Program-made: the position numbers and the translations under genes
Source of the DNA: Okeania sp. SIO1I7
GTDB taxonomy: Bacteria > Cyanobacteriota > Cyanobacteriia > Cyanobacteriales > Microcoleaceae
Direction of reading: 5' to 3'
DNA: 64,000 bases
Assembly: GCA_010672585.1 (NCBI GenBank)
Contig: JAAHGF010000024.1
Location: 62,001 to 126,000, forward strand
Part shown: one piece after another, positions 37,228 through 46,194 of the stretch
Layout of the letters: every line of letters begins with the position of its first letter
How positions within the stretch are numbered: the stretch's first letter is position 1
Notes under the pieces: model-generated
Seen by the model: only the letters and a program-made list of their open reading frames with translations
Database searches by the model: none
Told to the model about the DNA's origin: nothing

Positions 37228-38184
37228 ATTTTTTGCACCTGATGTTTTGAATCTTTATTTTATGTATCCATTATATTAACCAGGCCAAGTTTTGGATAAC
37301 AGGCCATAAAATCCAAGATGGAAGCTATATATCTGGACAAGCAAGCTTGATACTGGACAAAGATTTACTGATAGGTTAATAATATTATGGGTCAAACCCC
37401 ACAAAATTGAAACTATTGACAGAAGATATATATTATGATAAGAATGATTTAATTAAATAAAAAAATAGATTAATATTTACAGTTTGGTTTAATATTGAGT
37501 AGACTTAACTAGCTATCAGCTATCAGCCTCAAAATTTGATATGGATAATGGTATCTGTTTTTGGAGTATTCCGGACCGAAAAGATTGGGTAAAACATCCC
37601 CTACTTCTAGCTTGTCGTTTAATTTTAGGAGGGATTGAAGCCCCTTTATAAAAAGCTGACCGCTGATTGCTGAAATGCTGTTTGCACAGCATTCCGTCAG
37701 GAAACGCTTTTTCAAGTTAAAAAAATATGGTTTATGTGGCTTTGAAGAAGTAAATTATCAGTGATGACATAACTGATGACATAACTATTGTTTTGCTAAA
37801 AAAAATGCCTAGACATATTTTGTATTAAAAATCTTTAAAGATATTCAACATACAGATGTGAAAAAAAGAATATGCGCTGAATTTGCTATAGAACTATCAG
37901 TTGAACAAAGAACCAAAATATTTATTGATTATGGGAATAGGAAATTAGGTCAGGAATAAAGGATTATATTGTTATAAAAGAGAAAAAGCAAGAATTTAAC
38001 GGAAATATTTTTAAAACTTTGAAGAAGCAATGAAGAAGCAATAAATAAAATTTAAACAGAACCTAACTGTCTATATAAGAACACTTTGGGTTGTACAATT
38101 GGAAAAAAATTTAGGCAAAAAAAAGAAAAAACCTTTCAGATGATATATAATAAAAAACTACTACTAGCTAGCTGAAATTGCTTT
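37228..38184. other. AT-rich gap upstream of ffh
   Basis: Two weak coding remnants appear: a minus frame at 37509-37715 whose start is a micro-repeat (GCTGTTTGCACAGCATTCCG) and a plus frame at 37813-37959. The ffh promoter should lie in 38000-38180, but no clear consensus is seen. Confidence 0.4.
37813..37959 (+). pseudogene. Unrecognised gene fragment
   Basis: An open stretch of 48 codons without a start codon reads FVLKIFKDIQHTDVKKRICA then EFAIELSVEQRTKIFIDYG to a TAA. The composition is protein-like rather than repeat-like, so it may be the tail of a lost gene. Chance is also possible. Confidence 0.25.
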
Positions 38185-39636
38185 ATGTTTGAAGCCCTTG
38201 CCGACCGCTTAGAAGTCGCCTGGAAAAAACTAAGGGGTCAAGATAAAATAACAGACTCCAATATTCAAGAAGCCCTACGAGAAGTCCGTCGTGCTCTATT
38301 AGAGGCAGATGTTAACTTACAGGTTGTGAAAGACTTTATAGCCGAGGTTAGCACTAAAGCTAAAGGGGCAGATGTATTAACAGGAGTAAGGCCAGATCAA
38401 CAGTTCATCAAAATAGTCCACGATGAGCTAGTGCGTGTAATGGGAGAAACCAATTCTCCACTAGCAAAAGCTGAACAAGCACCAACTATTGTTCTGATGG
38501 CAGGTTTACAAGGGACAGGTAAAACCACTGCCTCAGCTAAATTGGCCTTACATCTACGGAAGCAAGATAGAAGTACCTTGCTAGTAGCTACTGACATCTA
38601 TAGACCTGCTGCTATAGACCAATTAGTTACTCTAGGTAAGCAGATAGATGTATCCGTATTTGAATTAGGCACAGATATAGACCCTGTAGAAATTGCTCAA
38701 AAAGGTGTTGAAAAAGCCAAGACAGAGGGCATAGATACTGTAATTATAGATACAGCAGGTCGGCTACAGATTGACCAAGATATGATGGCGGAACTCGCCA
38801 AGATTAAAGCAGCAGTTAAGCCCCAAGAAACATTGCTAGTAGTGGATGCAATGACAGGTCAAGAGGCGGCAACATTAACCCGTACCTTCAACGATCAAAT
38901 TGGGATAACAGGGGCAATCCTCACAAAAATGGACGGGGATACAAGAGGTGGGGCAGCTTTATCAGTACGTCGAATTTCTGGTCAGCCAATAAAATTTGTG
39001 GGGGTGGGAGAAAAAGTAGAAGCTCTACAACCTTTCTACCCAGAGAGGATGGCTTCTCGAATTCTGGGCATGGGAGATGTACTGACCCTGGTAGAAAAAG
39101 CTCAGGAAGAGTTTGACATAGCTGATGCAGAAAAAATGCAAGAGAAAATTCTCTCAGCTAAGTTTGACTTTACTGACTTCCTGAAGCAAACGCGACTGAT
39201 GAAGAACATGGGTTCTCTGGGAGGAATTATGAAATTAATTCCAGGAATGAACAAATTGAGTGACGATCAGTTGCAACAGGGAGAGACTCAACTCAAGCGC
39301 TGTGAGTCAATGATTAATTCAATGACAAAGCAAGAGCGCCAAACCCCAGAACTTTTAGCCAAATCTCCTTCTCGACGAAAACGTATTGCTCGTGGTTCAG
39401 GTTATGCTGAAAAAGATGTTAGTAAACTGGTAAGTGACTTCCAAAAAATGCGATCGCTCATGCAACAAATGGGCCAAGGAGGAATGCCAGGCATGGGGAT
39501 GCCAGGAATGCCAGGTATGGGAATGCCAGGAATGCTAGGAGGTAGAACACCTCCAGGAATGCCAAACTACCCCGGTATGGGTGGTGGCAAAAAGAAAAAG
39601 AAGCAGAAAAAGAAAAAGGGCTTTGGGCAACTTTAA
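38185..39636 (+). CDS. ffh: Signal recognition particle protein Ffh (SRP54)
   Basis: This 483-residue GTPase binds 4.5S RNA and signal sequences and delivers ribosomes to FtsY. The N domain begins FEALADRLEVAWKKLRGQ. G-domain motifs are GLQGTGKTTASAKLA (G1), IIDTAGRLQ (G3) and LTKMDGD (G4), with ARGGAALS-type closing (GDTRGGAALSVRRI). The M domain holds RRKRIARGSG. The C-terminal tail is methionine/glycine-rich (MPGMGMPGMPGMG) and lysine-rich, as in many cyanobacterial Ffh. It is followed 136 bp later by rpsP, a common gene order. Confidence 0.97.
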   Translation: MFEALADRLEVAWKKLRGQDKITDSNIQEALREVRRALLEADVNLQVVKDFIAEVSTKAKGADVLTGVRPDQQFIKIVHDELVRVMGETNSPLAKAEQAPTIVLMAGLQGTGKTTASAKLALHLRKQDRSTLLVATDIYRPAAIDQLVTLGKQIDVSVFELGTDIDPVEIAQKGVEKAKTEGIDTVIIDTAGRLQIDQDMMAELAKIKAAVKPQETLLVVDAMTGQEAATLTRTFNDQIGITGAILTKMDGDTRGGAALSVRRISGQPIKFVGVGEKVEALQPFYPERMASRILGMGDVLTLVEKAQEEFDIADAEKMQEKILSAKFDFTDFLKQTRLMKNMGSLGGIMKLIPGMNKLSDDQLQQGETQLKRCESMINSMTKQERQTPELLAKSPSRRKRIARGSGYAEKDVSKLVSDFQKMRSLMQQMGQGGMPGMGMPGMPGMGMPGMLGGRTPPGMPNYPGMGGGKKKKKQKKKKGFGQL

Positions 39637-39772
39637 GAATGCGGTAGCAGGTAGTAAGAGTCCTAAAATATCTAGTGGCAAACTGTAAATTTGACAAAAG
39701 ATGCCTAATACTTTCTTCGTTACCATGAAACACAATAGCTTACAATTCCAAACAGGAGTATAATCACTCGAA

Positions 39773-40174
39773 ATGATCAAACTGCGATTAAAGAAATATG
39801 GAAAAAAACGGGAGACTAGCTACCGGATAGTAGCAATGAACAGCAGTTCCCGACGTGATGGCCGTCCATTAGAAGAGCTCGGCTTTTACAATCCTAGAAC
39901 AGATGAAACTAGGCTAGATGTACCAGGAATTACCAGACGTCTTGAACAAGGCGCTCAACCAACACAAACAGTGCGTGACATATTGAGAAAAGCCAATGTC
40001 CTTGAATCACCAAGAACCGGAGTTAACACCCAAGAGAACGTATCAGTTTCCCATGCAGAATCGACAGAAGCCGTTGCCAATACCCAACCAAGCGAAGAAA
40101 CTGCCAATACCGAAGCCAGCCAAACCAGTGACAGTGAGTCAACTGAAACAGCAGCTACCGAGTCTGAGGAATAA
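39773..40174 (+). CDS. rpsP: 30S ribosomal protein S16
   Basis: The first 80 residues are S16: [40 protein letters not shown], then the helix [16 protein letters not shown]-terminal extension of about 50 residues rich in S, T, E and A follows (total 133, against about 82 in E. coli), as in other cyanobacteria. The gene precedes khpA and overlaps its proposed GTG start by 41 bp, suggesting translational coupling. Confidence 0.96.
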   Translation: MIKLRLKKYGKKRETSYRIVAMNSSSRRDGRPLEELGFYNPRTDETRLDVPGITRRLEQGAQPTQTVRDILRKANVLESPRTGVNTQENVSVSHAESTEAVANTQPSEETANTEASQTSDSESTETAATESEE

Positions 40175-40613
40175 TTCTCAGTCAGCTAACCCTGATTACG
40201 CGGAAATAGTGAGATGTTTAATTGAGCCATTTCTAGAATCACCAGAGTCTTTACGAGTGGACTGTGAAGTAAATCCTCGGCAAGCAAAAGCCTGGATTCG
40301 TCTAGCTTTTGATGAACTCGAAAAAGGACGAGTATATGGTCGTGGAGGACGTAATATCCAAGCGGTTCGTACTGTGTTAGCAGCATTAGCTCAAACAGCA
40401 GGTCAATCTGTGCATTTGGAGATATACGAAGACCATTCAGTGACACCACGCTCTTCTCCTTCTTACTCTTATAACAATCGAGAAGAAGGGACTTATGATA
40501 GAAGGACTATGCCAATTACTCGCCCATCCTACAACAGACAAAGAGTATCTCGTAGTCGTAGTACAACTCCAAGTCCAATTAGATATAAACGAGACGAGCA
40601 TGGAATGAGGTAA
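40134..40613 (+). CDS. khpA: KH-domain RNA-binding protein KhpA (YlqC)
   Basis: This KH protein of about 159 residues has the core [40 protein letters not shown] and [15 protein letters not shown]. The RGGRN loop is the nucleic-acid-binding GxxG equivalent. In other bacteria it pairs with KhpB (a khpB is at 51.4 kb here). No ATG fits: the open frame runs back to 39996 inside rpsP in another frame. GTG at 40134 is the best start and overlaps rpsP. The C-terminal 60 residues are basic and serine/arginine-rich, longer than in most KhpA proteins. Confidence 0.85.
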   Translation: MSQLKQQLPSLRNNSQSANPDYAEIVRCLIEPFLESPESLRVDCEVNPRQAKAWIRLAFDELEKGRVYGRGGRNIQAVRTVLAALAQTAGQSVHLEIYEDHSVTPRSSPSYSYNNREEGTYDRRTMPITRPSYNRQRVSRSRSTTPSPIRYKRDEHGMR

Positions 40614-40897
40614 AAATTATCAGAATGCCACCACTAAAGCTTTCATTAGGAATAGTGGGGCATTACTTTAATTATTCTAAAATTAGGAGGATTATTTATC
40701 GGTCAAAGTAGATAGATGATATTCTAATTGAAAAACTTATAGGATATATTTTTGTTGGGCAGTAAATAAACAACTTGCTTGACTACTGCCAACAACTGTG
40801 AAAGCCTTTGAGTTATCTAGTGCTAGCACTTTGAGAAAAAAGCAGAAAGTATTTGTTAGCGAGTCTTAGCAAATATGGAATGGAGAACCATGTTCGC

Positions 40898-41851
40898 ATG
40901 ACAGAGACACTAAGAGTAGAGTTGCCTAGTATTGATAGCGCGATCGCTCTTTCTGGTTATCAGGAAGAAAATATTAAACTACTGGCACGACACACAGGGG
41001 CAAATGTTGTACTGCGTGGACAAGAATTATTTATCAGTGGTACAGCAACTCAAGTAGAACGATGTCAACAAATTGTGCGGTCGCTCGAAAGCCTGTGGAA
41101 ACATGGTAAAACCATTACTGGAGTAGAAATTCTCACTGCTCGCAATGCCATTGATACTAACCGTCAAAATGACCTGCAAGAACTTCAACAAGACGTTCTG
41201 GTTAAAACCAGGCGTGGGTTAGAAATTCGTGCTAAAACTTTCCGTCAACGAAAATATGTACAAGCTATCCGCACCCGCGATATGACTTTTTGTGTTGGCC
41301 CTGCTGGTACAGGTAAAACATTCTTGGCAGCACTTCTAGCAGTTAAAGCACTTTTAGATAATCAATATGAACGTTTGATTTTAACTAGACCTGCTGTAGA
41401 AGCTGGCGAAAAATTGGGATTTTTACCAGGTGATTTGCAACAGAAAATTAATCCTTATTTACGACCTCTATATGATGCTCTTTATGAATTAATTGAACCA
41501 GAAAAGGTGACAACTTTGATGGAGAAAGGTACTATTGAAGTTGCGCCTTTAGCATATATGAGGGGTCGAACTCTGAATAACTCTTTTGTGATTCTGGATG
41601 AAGCTCAAAATACTACTCCTGCTCAGATGAAAATGGTATTAACTCGTTTGGGTTTCCGCTCAAGAATGGTGGTAACGGGAGATATTACTCAAACAGATTT
41701 ACCTCTAAGTCAAAAATCTGGTTTAGCAGTTGCTATGAAAATTCTGCGAAATGTGGAGGGTATTGCTATTTGTGAATTATCTCAAGCAGATGTGGTACGA
41801 CATCCTCTAGTACAGAGAATAGTTGCTGCTTATGAGCAGTATGAAAATTGA
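40898..41851 (+). CDS. phoH: PhoH-family ATPase
   Basis: This PhoH-like P-loop ATPase of about 317 residues has an N-terminal KH-like half (LARHTGANVVLRGQELFISG) and a Walker A motif CVGPAGTGKTFLA. It also has LTRPAVEAGEKLGFLPGD, the Walker B VILDEAQNTTPAQMKM and the TGDITQTDLP motif. The ATG at 40898 is preferred; ATGs at 40880 and 40853 are in frame but less likely. It follows the ffh-rpsP-khpA group on the same strand. PhoH/YbeZ proteins are linked to RNA and ribosome maturation with YbeY, which is not in this window. Confidence 0.92.
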   Translation: MTETLRVELPSIDSAIALSGYQEENIKLLARHTGANVVLRGQELFISGTATQVERCQQIVRSLESLWKHGKTITGVEILTARNAIDTNRQNDLQELQQDVLVKTRRGLEIRAKTFRQRKYVQAIRTRDMTFCVGPAGTGKTFLAALLAVKALLDNQYERLILTRPAVEAGEKLGFLPGDLQQKINPYLRPLYDALYELIEPEKVTTLMEKGTIEVAPLAYMRGRTLNNSFVILDEAQNTTPAQMKMVLTRLGFRSRMVVTGDITQTDLPLSQKSGLAVAMKILRNVEGIAICELSQADVVRHPLVQRIVAAYEQYEN

Positions 41852-41868
41852 GCCGTTGTTGAAGCGCG

Positions 41869-41977
41869 TGTATGATATTAGTCTTGATGACTTAGGAGTC
41901 AGGAGTCAGAAGTCAGGAGGGAAGAAATAAGAAGAAGGAGAAAGTTTTTTTTTATCACTAATTATCCGGACATGATA
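41869..41977. mobile_element. MITE-1 copy 5 (left end decayed) inside a MITE-2 relic
   Basis: The right end ATTATCCGGACATGATA is followed by TAA and then AAAGACTTTTTCAGCAAACCCT, the right terminus of MITE-2. The normal MITE-2 reads CTACTAAAAGAC, so MITE-1 entered at its TAA. The left end is diverged. Confidence 0.65.
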
Positions 41978-42074
41978 TAAAAGACTTTTTCAGCAAACCC
42001 TAATTATTGGGACATGACATCATACCTCAAATCACCAACGCCAAAAATAAATAATTAAAAAATATTTCTATCTT

Positions 42075-42482
42075 ATGAGTACTAACCTAAAAGATTTTTT
42101 AGAAGCTTGTGAACAATTGGGAACTTTACGCTTAATTGTGACAAGTAGTGCTGCGGTATTGGAAGTTAGGGGCAAAATTCAAAAGTTATTTTATGCTGAA
42201 CTTCCTAAAGGTAAGTATGCCAATATGCACACTGATATTGTTGAGTTTCATCTAAACATGGATTCGGTTAAACAGGTAAAGTTTGAGAGTGGAGAGGCAA
42301 AAAGAGGAAATTTTACTACTTATGCAATTCGTTTCTTGGATAGTGAAGATAAAATTGCTTTGAGTGCATTTTTACAGTGGGGAAAACCAGGAGAATATGA
42401 ACCTGGACAAGTAGAAACTTGGCAAGGGTTGAAAGAAAAATATGGTGAAGTTTGGGAACCTATTCCTGTAGAAAGTTTGTAA
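42075..42482 (+). CDS. Conserved cyanobacterial protein of unknown function
   Basis: This soluble 135-residue protein starts STNLKDFLEACEQLGTLRLI, then has PKGKYANMHTDIVEFHLNMD, FTTYAIRFLD, LSAFLQWGKPGEYEPGQVET and WEPIPVES. It looks like a conserved single-domain cyanobacterial family whose function I cannot name. It may resemble heme-binding HutX/ChuX-type folds, but this is a weak impression. The stop codon TAA is exactly the duplicated target of MITE-1 copy 6. Confidence 0.75.
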   Translation: MSTNLKDFLEACEQLGTLRLIVTSSAAVLEVRGKIQKLFYAELPKGKYANMHTDIVEFHLNMDSVKQVKFESGEAKRGNFTTYAIRFLDSEDKIALSAFLQWGKPGEYEPGQVETWQGLKEKYGEVWEPIPVESL

Positions 42483-42625
42483 TATCATGTCCGGTTGAAC
42501 AGTTATAAATAAAGTACTCAGAATTCAGCAATTCTGCAATTTCCTACGGAATGCTACGCAAACAGAATTCAGGAGGGAAGAAAGAAGAAGAAAGTTTTTT
42601 TATCACTAATTATCCGGACATGATT
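42483..42625. mobile_element. MITE-1 copy 6, inserted in a stop codon
   Basis: It begins TATCATGTCCGGTTGAACAG and ends ATTATCCGGACATGATT. TAA at 42480-42482 (the stop of the preceding gene) is repeated at 42626-42628. The interior contains a TTTCCTACGGAATGCTACGC micro-repeat copy. Confidence 0.85.
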
Positions 42626-42691
42626 TAATAGTTAAAGAGCTGAATAGTTTATTATAAATTATTTATACTGCTGTGTTAATAGTTATTAATT

Positions 42692-42946
42692 AGGGTTTGC
42701 TGATTAAATCTAAAAGCATTTATATATAAAGACTTTAGCCTTTTTTTTTGTTGAATTGCAGTCCGCCTGTTTCAGTCTAAAACGCTCAAAAAGCTAGTAT
42801 TTTGGGACGATTATGGCAGAAAAATCAAGGGATAATTCTTACCCCTACCTCTTCGCTCATTCCCATTTCTCCCCTCCTGGGAGGGGTTAGGGGTGGGTTG
42901 TCTCCTGTCTGCTATCTCCTACTAAAAGACTTTTTCAGTAAACCCT
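42692..42946 (-). mobile_element. MITE-2 copy (TIR AGGGTTTRCTGA), 4-bp duplication AATT
   Basis: It begins AGGGTTTGCTGATTAAATC and ends CTTTTTCAGTAAACCCT. AATT is on both sides (42688-42691 and 42947-42950). The interior has CTCCTGTC heptamers and a CCCTCCTGGGAGGGG block. Confidence 0.8.
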
Positions 42947-43069
42947 AATTCTTACAGCAGTTTTGCAGTTGATAGGGTACAGAGTTTTACGAGTTTAGGG
43001 AATAGGAAATAGGGAAGAAAGTTTAGTATTAAACTGTACCTCACTATCCTCAAAAGTGCTGTAATTGCT

Positions 43070-43243
43070 ATGGGAAAGGAGGCTAAATTTCGTCGGAATT
43101 TTGAGATGCCAATTCAGACAGATAATAGTCAGGTTCAGTCAATTGTTTTAAAGAAGTTGATTCAACCTTTTATTCTCAGGCGAGTAAAAACTGACAAGGA
43201 TATTATTAAGGATTTGCCGGATAAAGTTGAGCATAAACTATAA
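43070..43243 (+). pseudogene. SNF2-family helicase fragment
   Basis: 57 codons read AKFRRNFEMPIQTDN, then SIVLKKLIQPFILRRVKTDK, then DIIKDLPDKVEHKL and stop. This matches the stretch of SWI2/SNF2 helicases just before helicase motif IV (usually ...LPDKVEQK.FC.LT). Everything upstream and downstream of it is absent. It is surely a relic; the neighbouring minus-strand fragment is of different origin. Confidence 0.75.
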
Positions 43244-43457
43244 TGAATAATTACTTTTTTATTACTTCTTTTTTTTATCAGTTATTAGCTATTGCTGTTA
43301 GTTGCCTATAAAGGCTTTATTGAAACCTTACTCAATTAGCTAGGGTCTTATTGAACCAAAGTTAAATCTTACTACAAAAGTAGAGTATTATTGCTGATAT
43401 CTGAAAGCTAATAGCTGAATGCTTACTAATATAATTTGCGTAAGTACTGAAAATAAA

Positions 43458-43652
43458 TTATGTTAATTCTGTAATTTCATTTGCTGCTTCCCAGTAGTTA
43501 TCAAATTCCTGTTTGAAATAATTAAATAGGTCAATATCATTTTTTTTATTCAATAAGATACTAGGAGCTACACTAGACTCAGAACGAAAAGAAGCTAATA
43601 AAGCAAATAGTTTACCATCGCTTGATTCTGGATCGGAAATGGAAAAACCAAA
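43458..43652 (-). pseudogene. C-terminal gene fragment, unrecognised
   Basis: The minus strand reads FGFSISDPESSDGKLFALLA, then SFRSESSVAPSILLNKKNDI, then DLFNYFKQEFDNYWEAANEI and a TAA. A stop directly precedes the first residue. The FDNYWEAA ending resembles C-termini of regulatory or effector proteins, but no family is assigned. There is no start codon. Confidence 0.35.
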
Positions 43653-43709
43653 TTATCTCCAGCACAGCAAAATTCTAGTAGAGAAGCCAATTTTCAATAA
43701 CCTCTTTTT

Positions 43710-43749
43710 TTGACAATCGTTTAGTTATTGTGTATGATTATCAATAGGC
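43710..43749 (+). promoter_or_regulatory. fur promoter with overlapping Fur-box candidate
   Basis: TTGACA (43710-43715), a 17-bp spacer and TATGAT (43733-43738) form a near-consensus sigma-70-type promoter. ATGATTATCAAT (43734-43745) overlaps the -10 element and resembles the GATAATGATAATC-type Fur box. This suggests autoregulation of the fur gene, which begins 33 bp downstream of the -10. Confidence 0.55.
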
Positions 43750-43770
43750 ATACATTTTTGATAAAATACC

Positions 43771-44283
43771 GTGGCCCTTTATACACCATCTTCATTTAAA
43801 GCAGAACTAAATGACAAAGGTTGGCGAATGACTCCCCAAAGGGAGACTATTTTGCACGTTTTTCAAAATCTTCCTAAAGGCAATCATCTGAGTGCCGAGG
43901 ATCTTTATAATATGCTACAAAATCGGGGTGAAAGAATTAGCCTATCTACCATTTACAGAACTTTAAAGTTAATGGCAAGGATGGGAATTCTACGAGAACT
44001 AGAACTAGCGGAGGGACATAAACATTATGAAATAAATCAACCTTATCCCCATCATCACCATCATCTTGTCTGCGTACAATGTAATAAAACTGTTGAATTT
44101 AAGAATGATTCTATTTTAAAAATTGGTCTGAAGCAGACAGAAAAATCAGGGTTACATCTATTAGATTGTCAATTAACTATTCATACAATTTGCTATGAAG
44201 CCCTAAGAATGGGGTGGCCTTCTCTCGTATCTTGTGAATGGTCTTGTCCACGAGCACTTGCAGATGCAGAAAACTCTGAATAA
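43771..44283 (+). CDS. fur: Fur-family ferric uptake regulator
   Basis: This 170-residue winged-helix repressor has LNDKGWRMTPQRETILHVFQ, the recognition helix ISLSTIYRTLKLMARMGILR, the metal region GHKHYEINQPYPHHHHHLVC and a CVQC motif. The histidine-rich loop and length fit the cyanobacterial FurA-like group, but FurB/Zur assignment cannot be excluded. The second C-terminal CxxC seen in many Fur proteins is absent (TICYEAL), with two later cysteines (SCEWSC) instead. The start is GTG. A promoter with a Fur-box-like site and a terminator hairpin flank it. Confidence 0.85.
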   Translation: MALYTPSSFKAELNDKGWRMTPQRETILHVFQNLPKGNHLSAEDLYNMLQNRGERISLSTIYRTLKLMARMGILRELELAEGHKHYEINQPYPHHHHHLVCVQCNKTVEFKNDSILKIGLKQTEKSGLHLLDCQLTIHTICYEALRMGWPSLVSCEWSCPRALADAENSE

Positions 44284-44310
44284 AAAAACTCTGAATAAAA
44301 AAATAAACAA

Positions 44311-44333
44311 CCCCACTTAATCTCTGAGTGGGG
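44311..44333 (+). terminator. Terminator-like hairpin after fur
   Basis: CCCCACT / AGTGGGG arms with a 9-nt loop lie 28 bp after the fur stop. The preceding strand is A-rich, so it could work in both directions. The T-tract on the plus strand is weak. A 15-bp tandem duplication (AAACTCTGAATAAAA) spans the stop codon. Confidence 0.6.
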
Positions 44334-44459
44334 TAATTAACGAAGTCAGAAGTTGTTTTTGTCACAGGGTTAGCAACCCTCCAAAAACATTTCGCCTTAA
44401 AAGGCGGGGTTTTAGACCCAATTATTTTGATAAAAAAAAGATTTATAAATCTAATAATT

Positions 44460-44740
44460 ACGGCTTGCTGATTAAATCTCAAAGTATTTACATATAAAGG
44501 TTTTAGCCTTTTTAGGACAGAAAAAAGTGCCTAGTATCACGTCTAAAACGCTCATGCATGGAGCGTATTTTAGGCGCATAGTTGGGCAGAACAATCTTGG
44601 GACAAAACGCCCGCTCCTACCTCCTCGCTCCCAAGCCATTTCTCCCCTCCACGGTCGGGGGAGGGGCGAGGGGTGGGTTGTCTCCTGTCTCCTGTCTCCT
44701 ACCCCTACCCCTACTAAAAGACTAGTGAAGCGCAAACCCT
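44460..44740 (-). mobile_element. MITE-2 copy, 4-bp duplication AATT
   Basis: It begins ACGGCTTGCTGATTAAATC and ends GAAGCGCAAACCCT, flanked by AATT on both sides. The interior contains GCGTATTTTAGGCGCATAG, the CCCTCC...GGGGAGGGG block and CTCCTGT heptamers. It abuts the stop of the peptidoglycan-binding gene. Confidence 0.8.
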
Positions 44741-44742
44741 AA

Positions 44743-46194
44743 TTAGTTTCCAATATCTTTAACACTTAAGCCATAACGCATTTGAGCTTTTGCCACTGCT
44801 GCTCTTGTTTCTGAGTTGTAAACTCCATTCAATGGACCAAAATAAAATCCCTGTAGTCGAAGCCTCTTTTGTAGTTCTAAGACATTTGCTTGACTACCTA
44901 TATAAGTAGCTCTCCGTTCGGAGGTGCCTGGAGCGATCGCCATAGGATGTCTTAGAGCTTGTAATGTATTTCTTGTCGCGACTCCACTGGCGCTTGTTCC
45001 CACATCTTGCTGAAAACATTTTACAGCAAACTCAGTCCCCGATCCAAAAACACCATCAATGACACCAGGATAATAACCCAATCTTGTCAATAAAATCTGG
45101 AGTTGTTTTACAGCCAAACCTCGATCGCCCCTTCTGAGGGAACTTGAGTAGGAGTATTGCCTGGTGGTGTAGTTTTGTCTGGAATAAGACACCGGTCCTG
45201 GGGGCAGAACTTGACTAGGATTAAATAGAAATGCTTTAGTTGTTGGTCCTACTATACCTGTAGGAGTAATTCTATTTCTCTTTTGAAATTCAATTACTGC
45301 TATCTCAGTACTTCGATCAAAATAGTTAGTTATTTGTCCAGTATAATAACCTAAATTTTTTAAACGTTGTTGTAATCTTCCTATCTCTAGACCTGTTTCT
45401 CCAGGTCGAAGAAATACTCTCTCCACAGGAACTGGTCTAGTGCCAAACAAAAATTCTCTCGTGGTAATACCTACCTGACCCGTAGGCGTAATTCTGTGAG
45501 CATTTTGAAATCTGATAACTGCTGTTCTAGTATTTTGGTCATAAATACTATTGATTGGACCTCTGTAAAACCCTAGTTCTGCTAACCTTCTTTGAATAAT
45601 TGCTATTTGAGGGCTAACTTGTCCAAAAGATAATACTTTTGTTGAAGAATTTAATAGGGAAGAATTAATTTGGTGAGACCTCTTACCTGCAAATAGTAAT
45701 GACCAGGTAGTAGGTTCAATTTGACCTGTAGCTGCAATACCCTTGTCTTGCTGGAACTGTCTTACAGCTCTTTCTGTAATAGGACCATAATAACCAGTTA
45801 GATTAGCAGAAAAATAACCTAACTCTCTAAGTTTTCTTTGAACTGCAGACACTGTTGCGGCTTGATCTCCACGTCTTAGATAGACTGCACTATTAGGAGA
45901 AAGAATTGCATCGCTTTCTGGTCTAGAGTTAGAAGAGCCAGAAAAAAAAGAGTTTGTTGCTATTTGTCTTTGGTCTGTTTGACTAACATTAAAATAACTA
46001 TTTGTTTCAGGACTAGGAATTTCTGGCCATCTAGCCCAACTAGAATCAATAATAATTAAATTAATAATTACTACTGATAAAAAGTTTATGTAAGCGAAGC
46101 TAGACAGTTTTTCCCAGTTAAGTCCTTCAATAAGTTTGAAGTCTTTGTTTTCTTGATTAGCCAGAAAAAATTCTATATATGCAAGAGATTCCAT
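44743..46194 (-). CDS. Exported protein with five peptidoglycan-binding repeats
   Basis: This 483-residue protein has a hydrophobic segment at about 35-50 (INFLSVVIINLIII) serving as signal or anchor, then five PG_binding_1 repeats of about 65 residues. Each has the pattern LRxGDxGxxVxxLQxxLxxLGYYxGxIxxxxxxxTExAVxxFQ. The last repeat is truncated at the C-terminus (NVLELQKRLRLQGFYFGPLN). No catalytic domain follows, so it probably binds the cell wall without cutting it. A stop-abutting MITE-2 lies downstream. Confidence 0.85.
   Translation of the reverse strand: MESLAYIEFFLANQENKDFKLIEGLNWEKLSSFAYINFLSVVIINLIIIDSSWARWPEIPSPETNSYFNVSQTDQRQIATNSFFSGSSNSRPESDAILSPNSAVYLRRGDQAATVSAVQRKLRELGYFSANLTGYYGPITERAVRQFQQDKGIAATGQIEPTTWSLLFAGKRSHQINSSLLNSSTKVLSFGQVSPQIAIIQRRLAELGFYRGPINSIYDQNTRTAVIRFQNAHRITPTGQVGITTREFLFGTRPVPVERVFLRPGETGLEIGRLQQRLKNLGYYTGQITNYFDRSTEIAVIEFQKRNRITPTGIVGPTTKAFLFNPSQVLPPGPVSYSRQNYTTRQYSYSSSLRRGDRGLAVKQLQILLTRLGYYPGVIDGVFGSGTEFAVKCFQQDVGTSASGVATRNTLQALRHPMAIAPGTSERRATYIGSQANVLELQKRLRLQGFYFGPLNGVYNSETRAAVAKAQMRYGLSVKDIGN

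Noticed and set aside
37509-37715. 68-codon minus-strand frame upstream of ffh
   Set aside because: Its start is inside a dispersed micro-repeat and no family is recognised.
39458-39780. Minus-strand frames opposite the end of ffh
   Set aside because: Antisense of the methionine/glycine-rich Ffh tail; low-complexity translation.
44472-44742. 71- and 87-codon frames on both strands
   Set aside because: Both lie within a MITE-2 copy; matching frames appear in other copies (for example 59200-59470).
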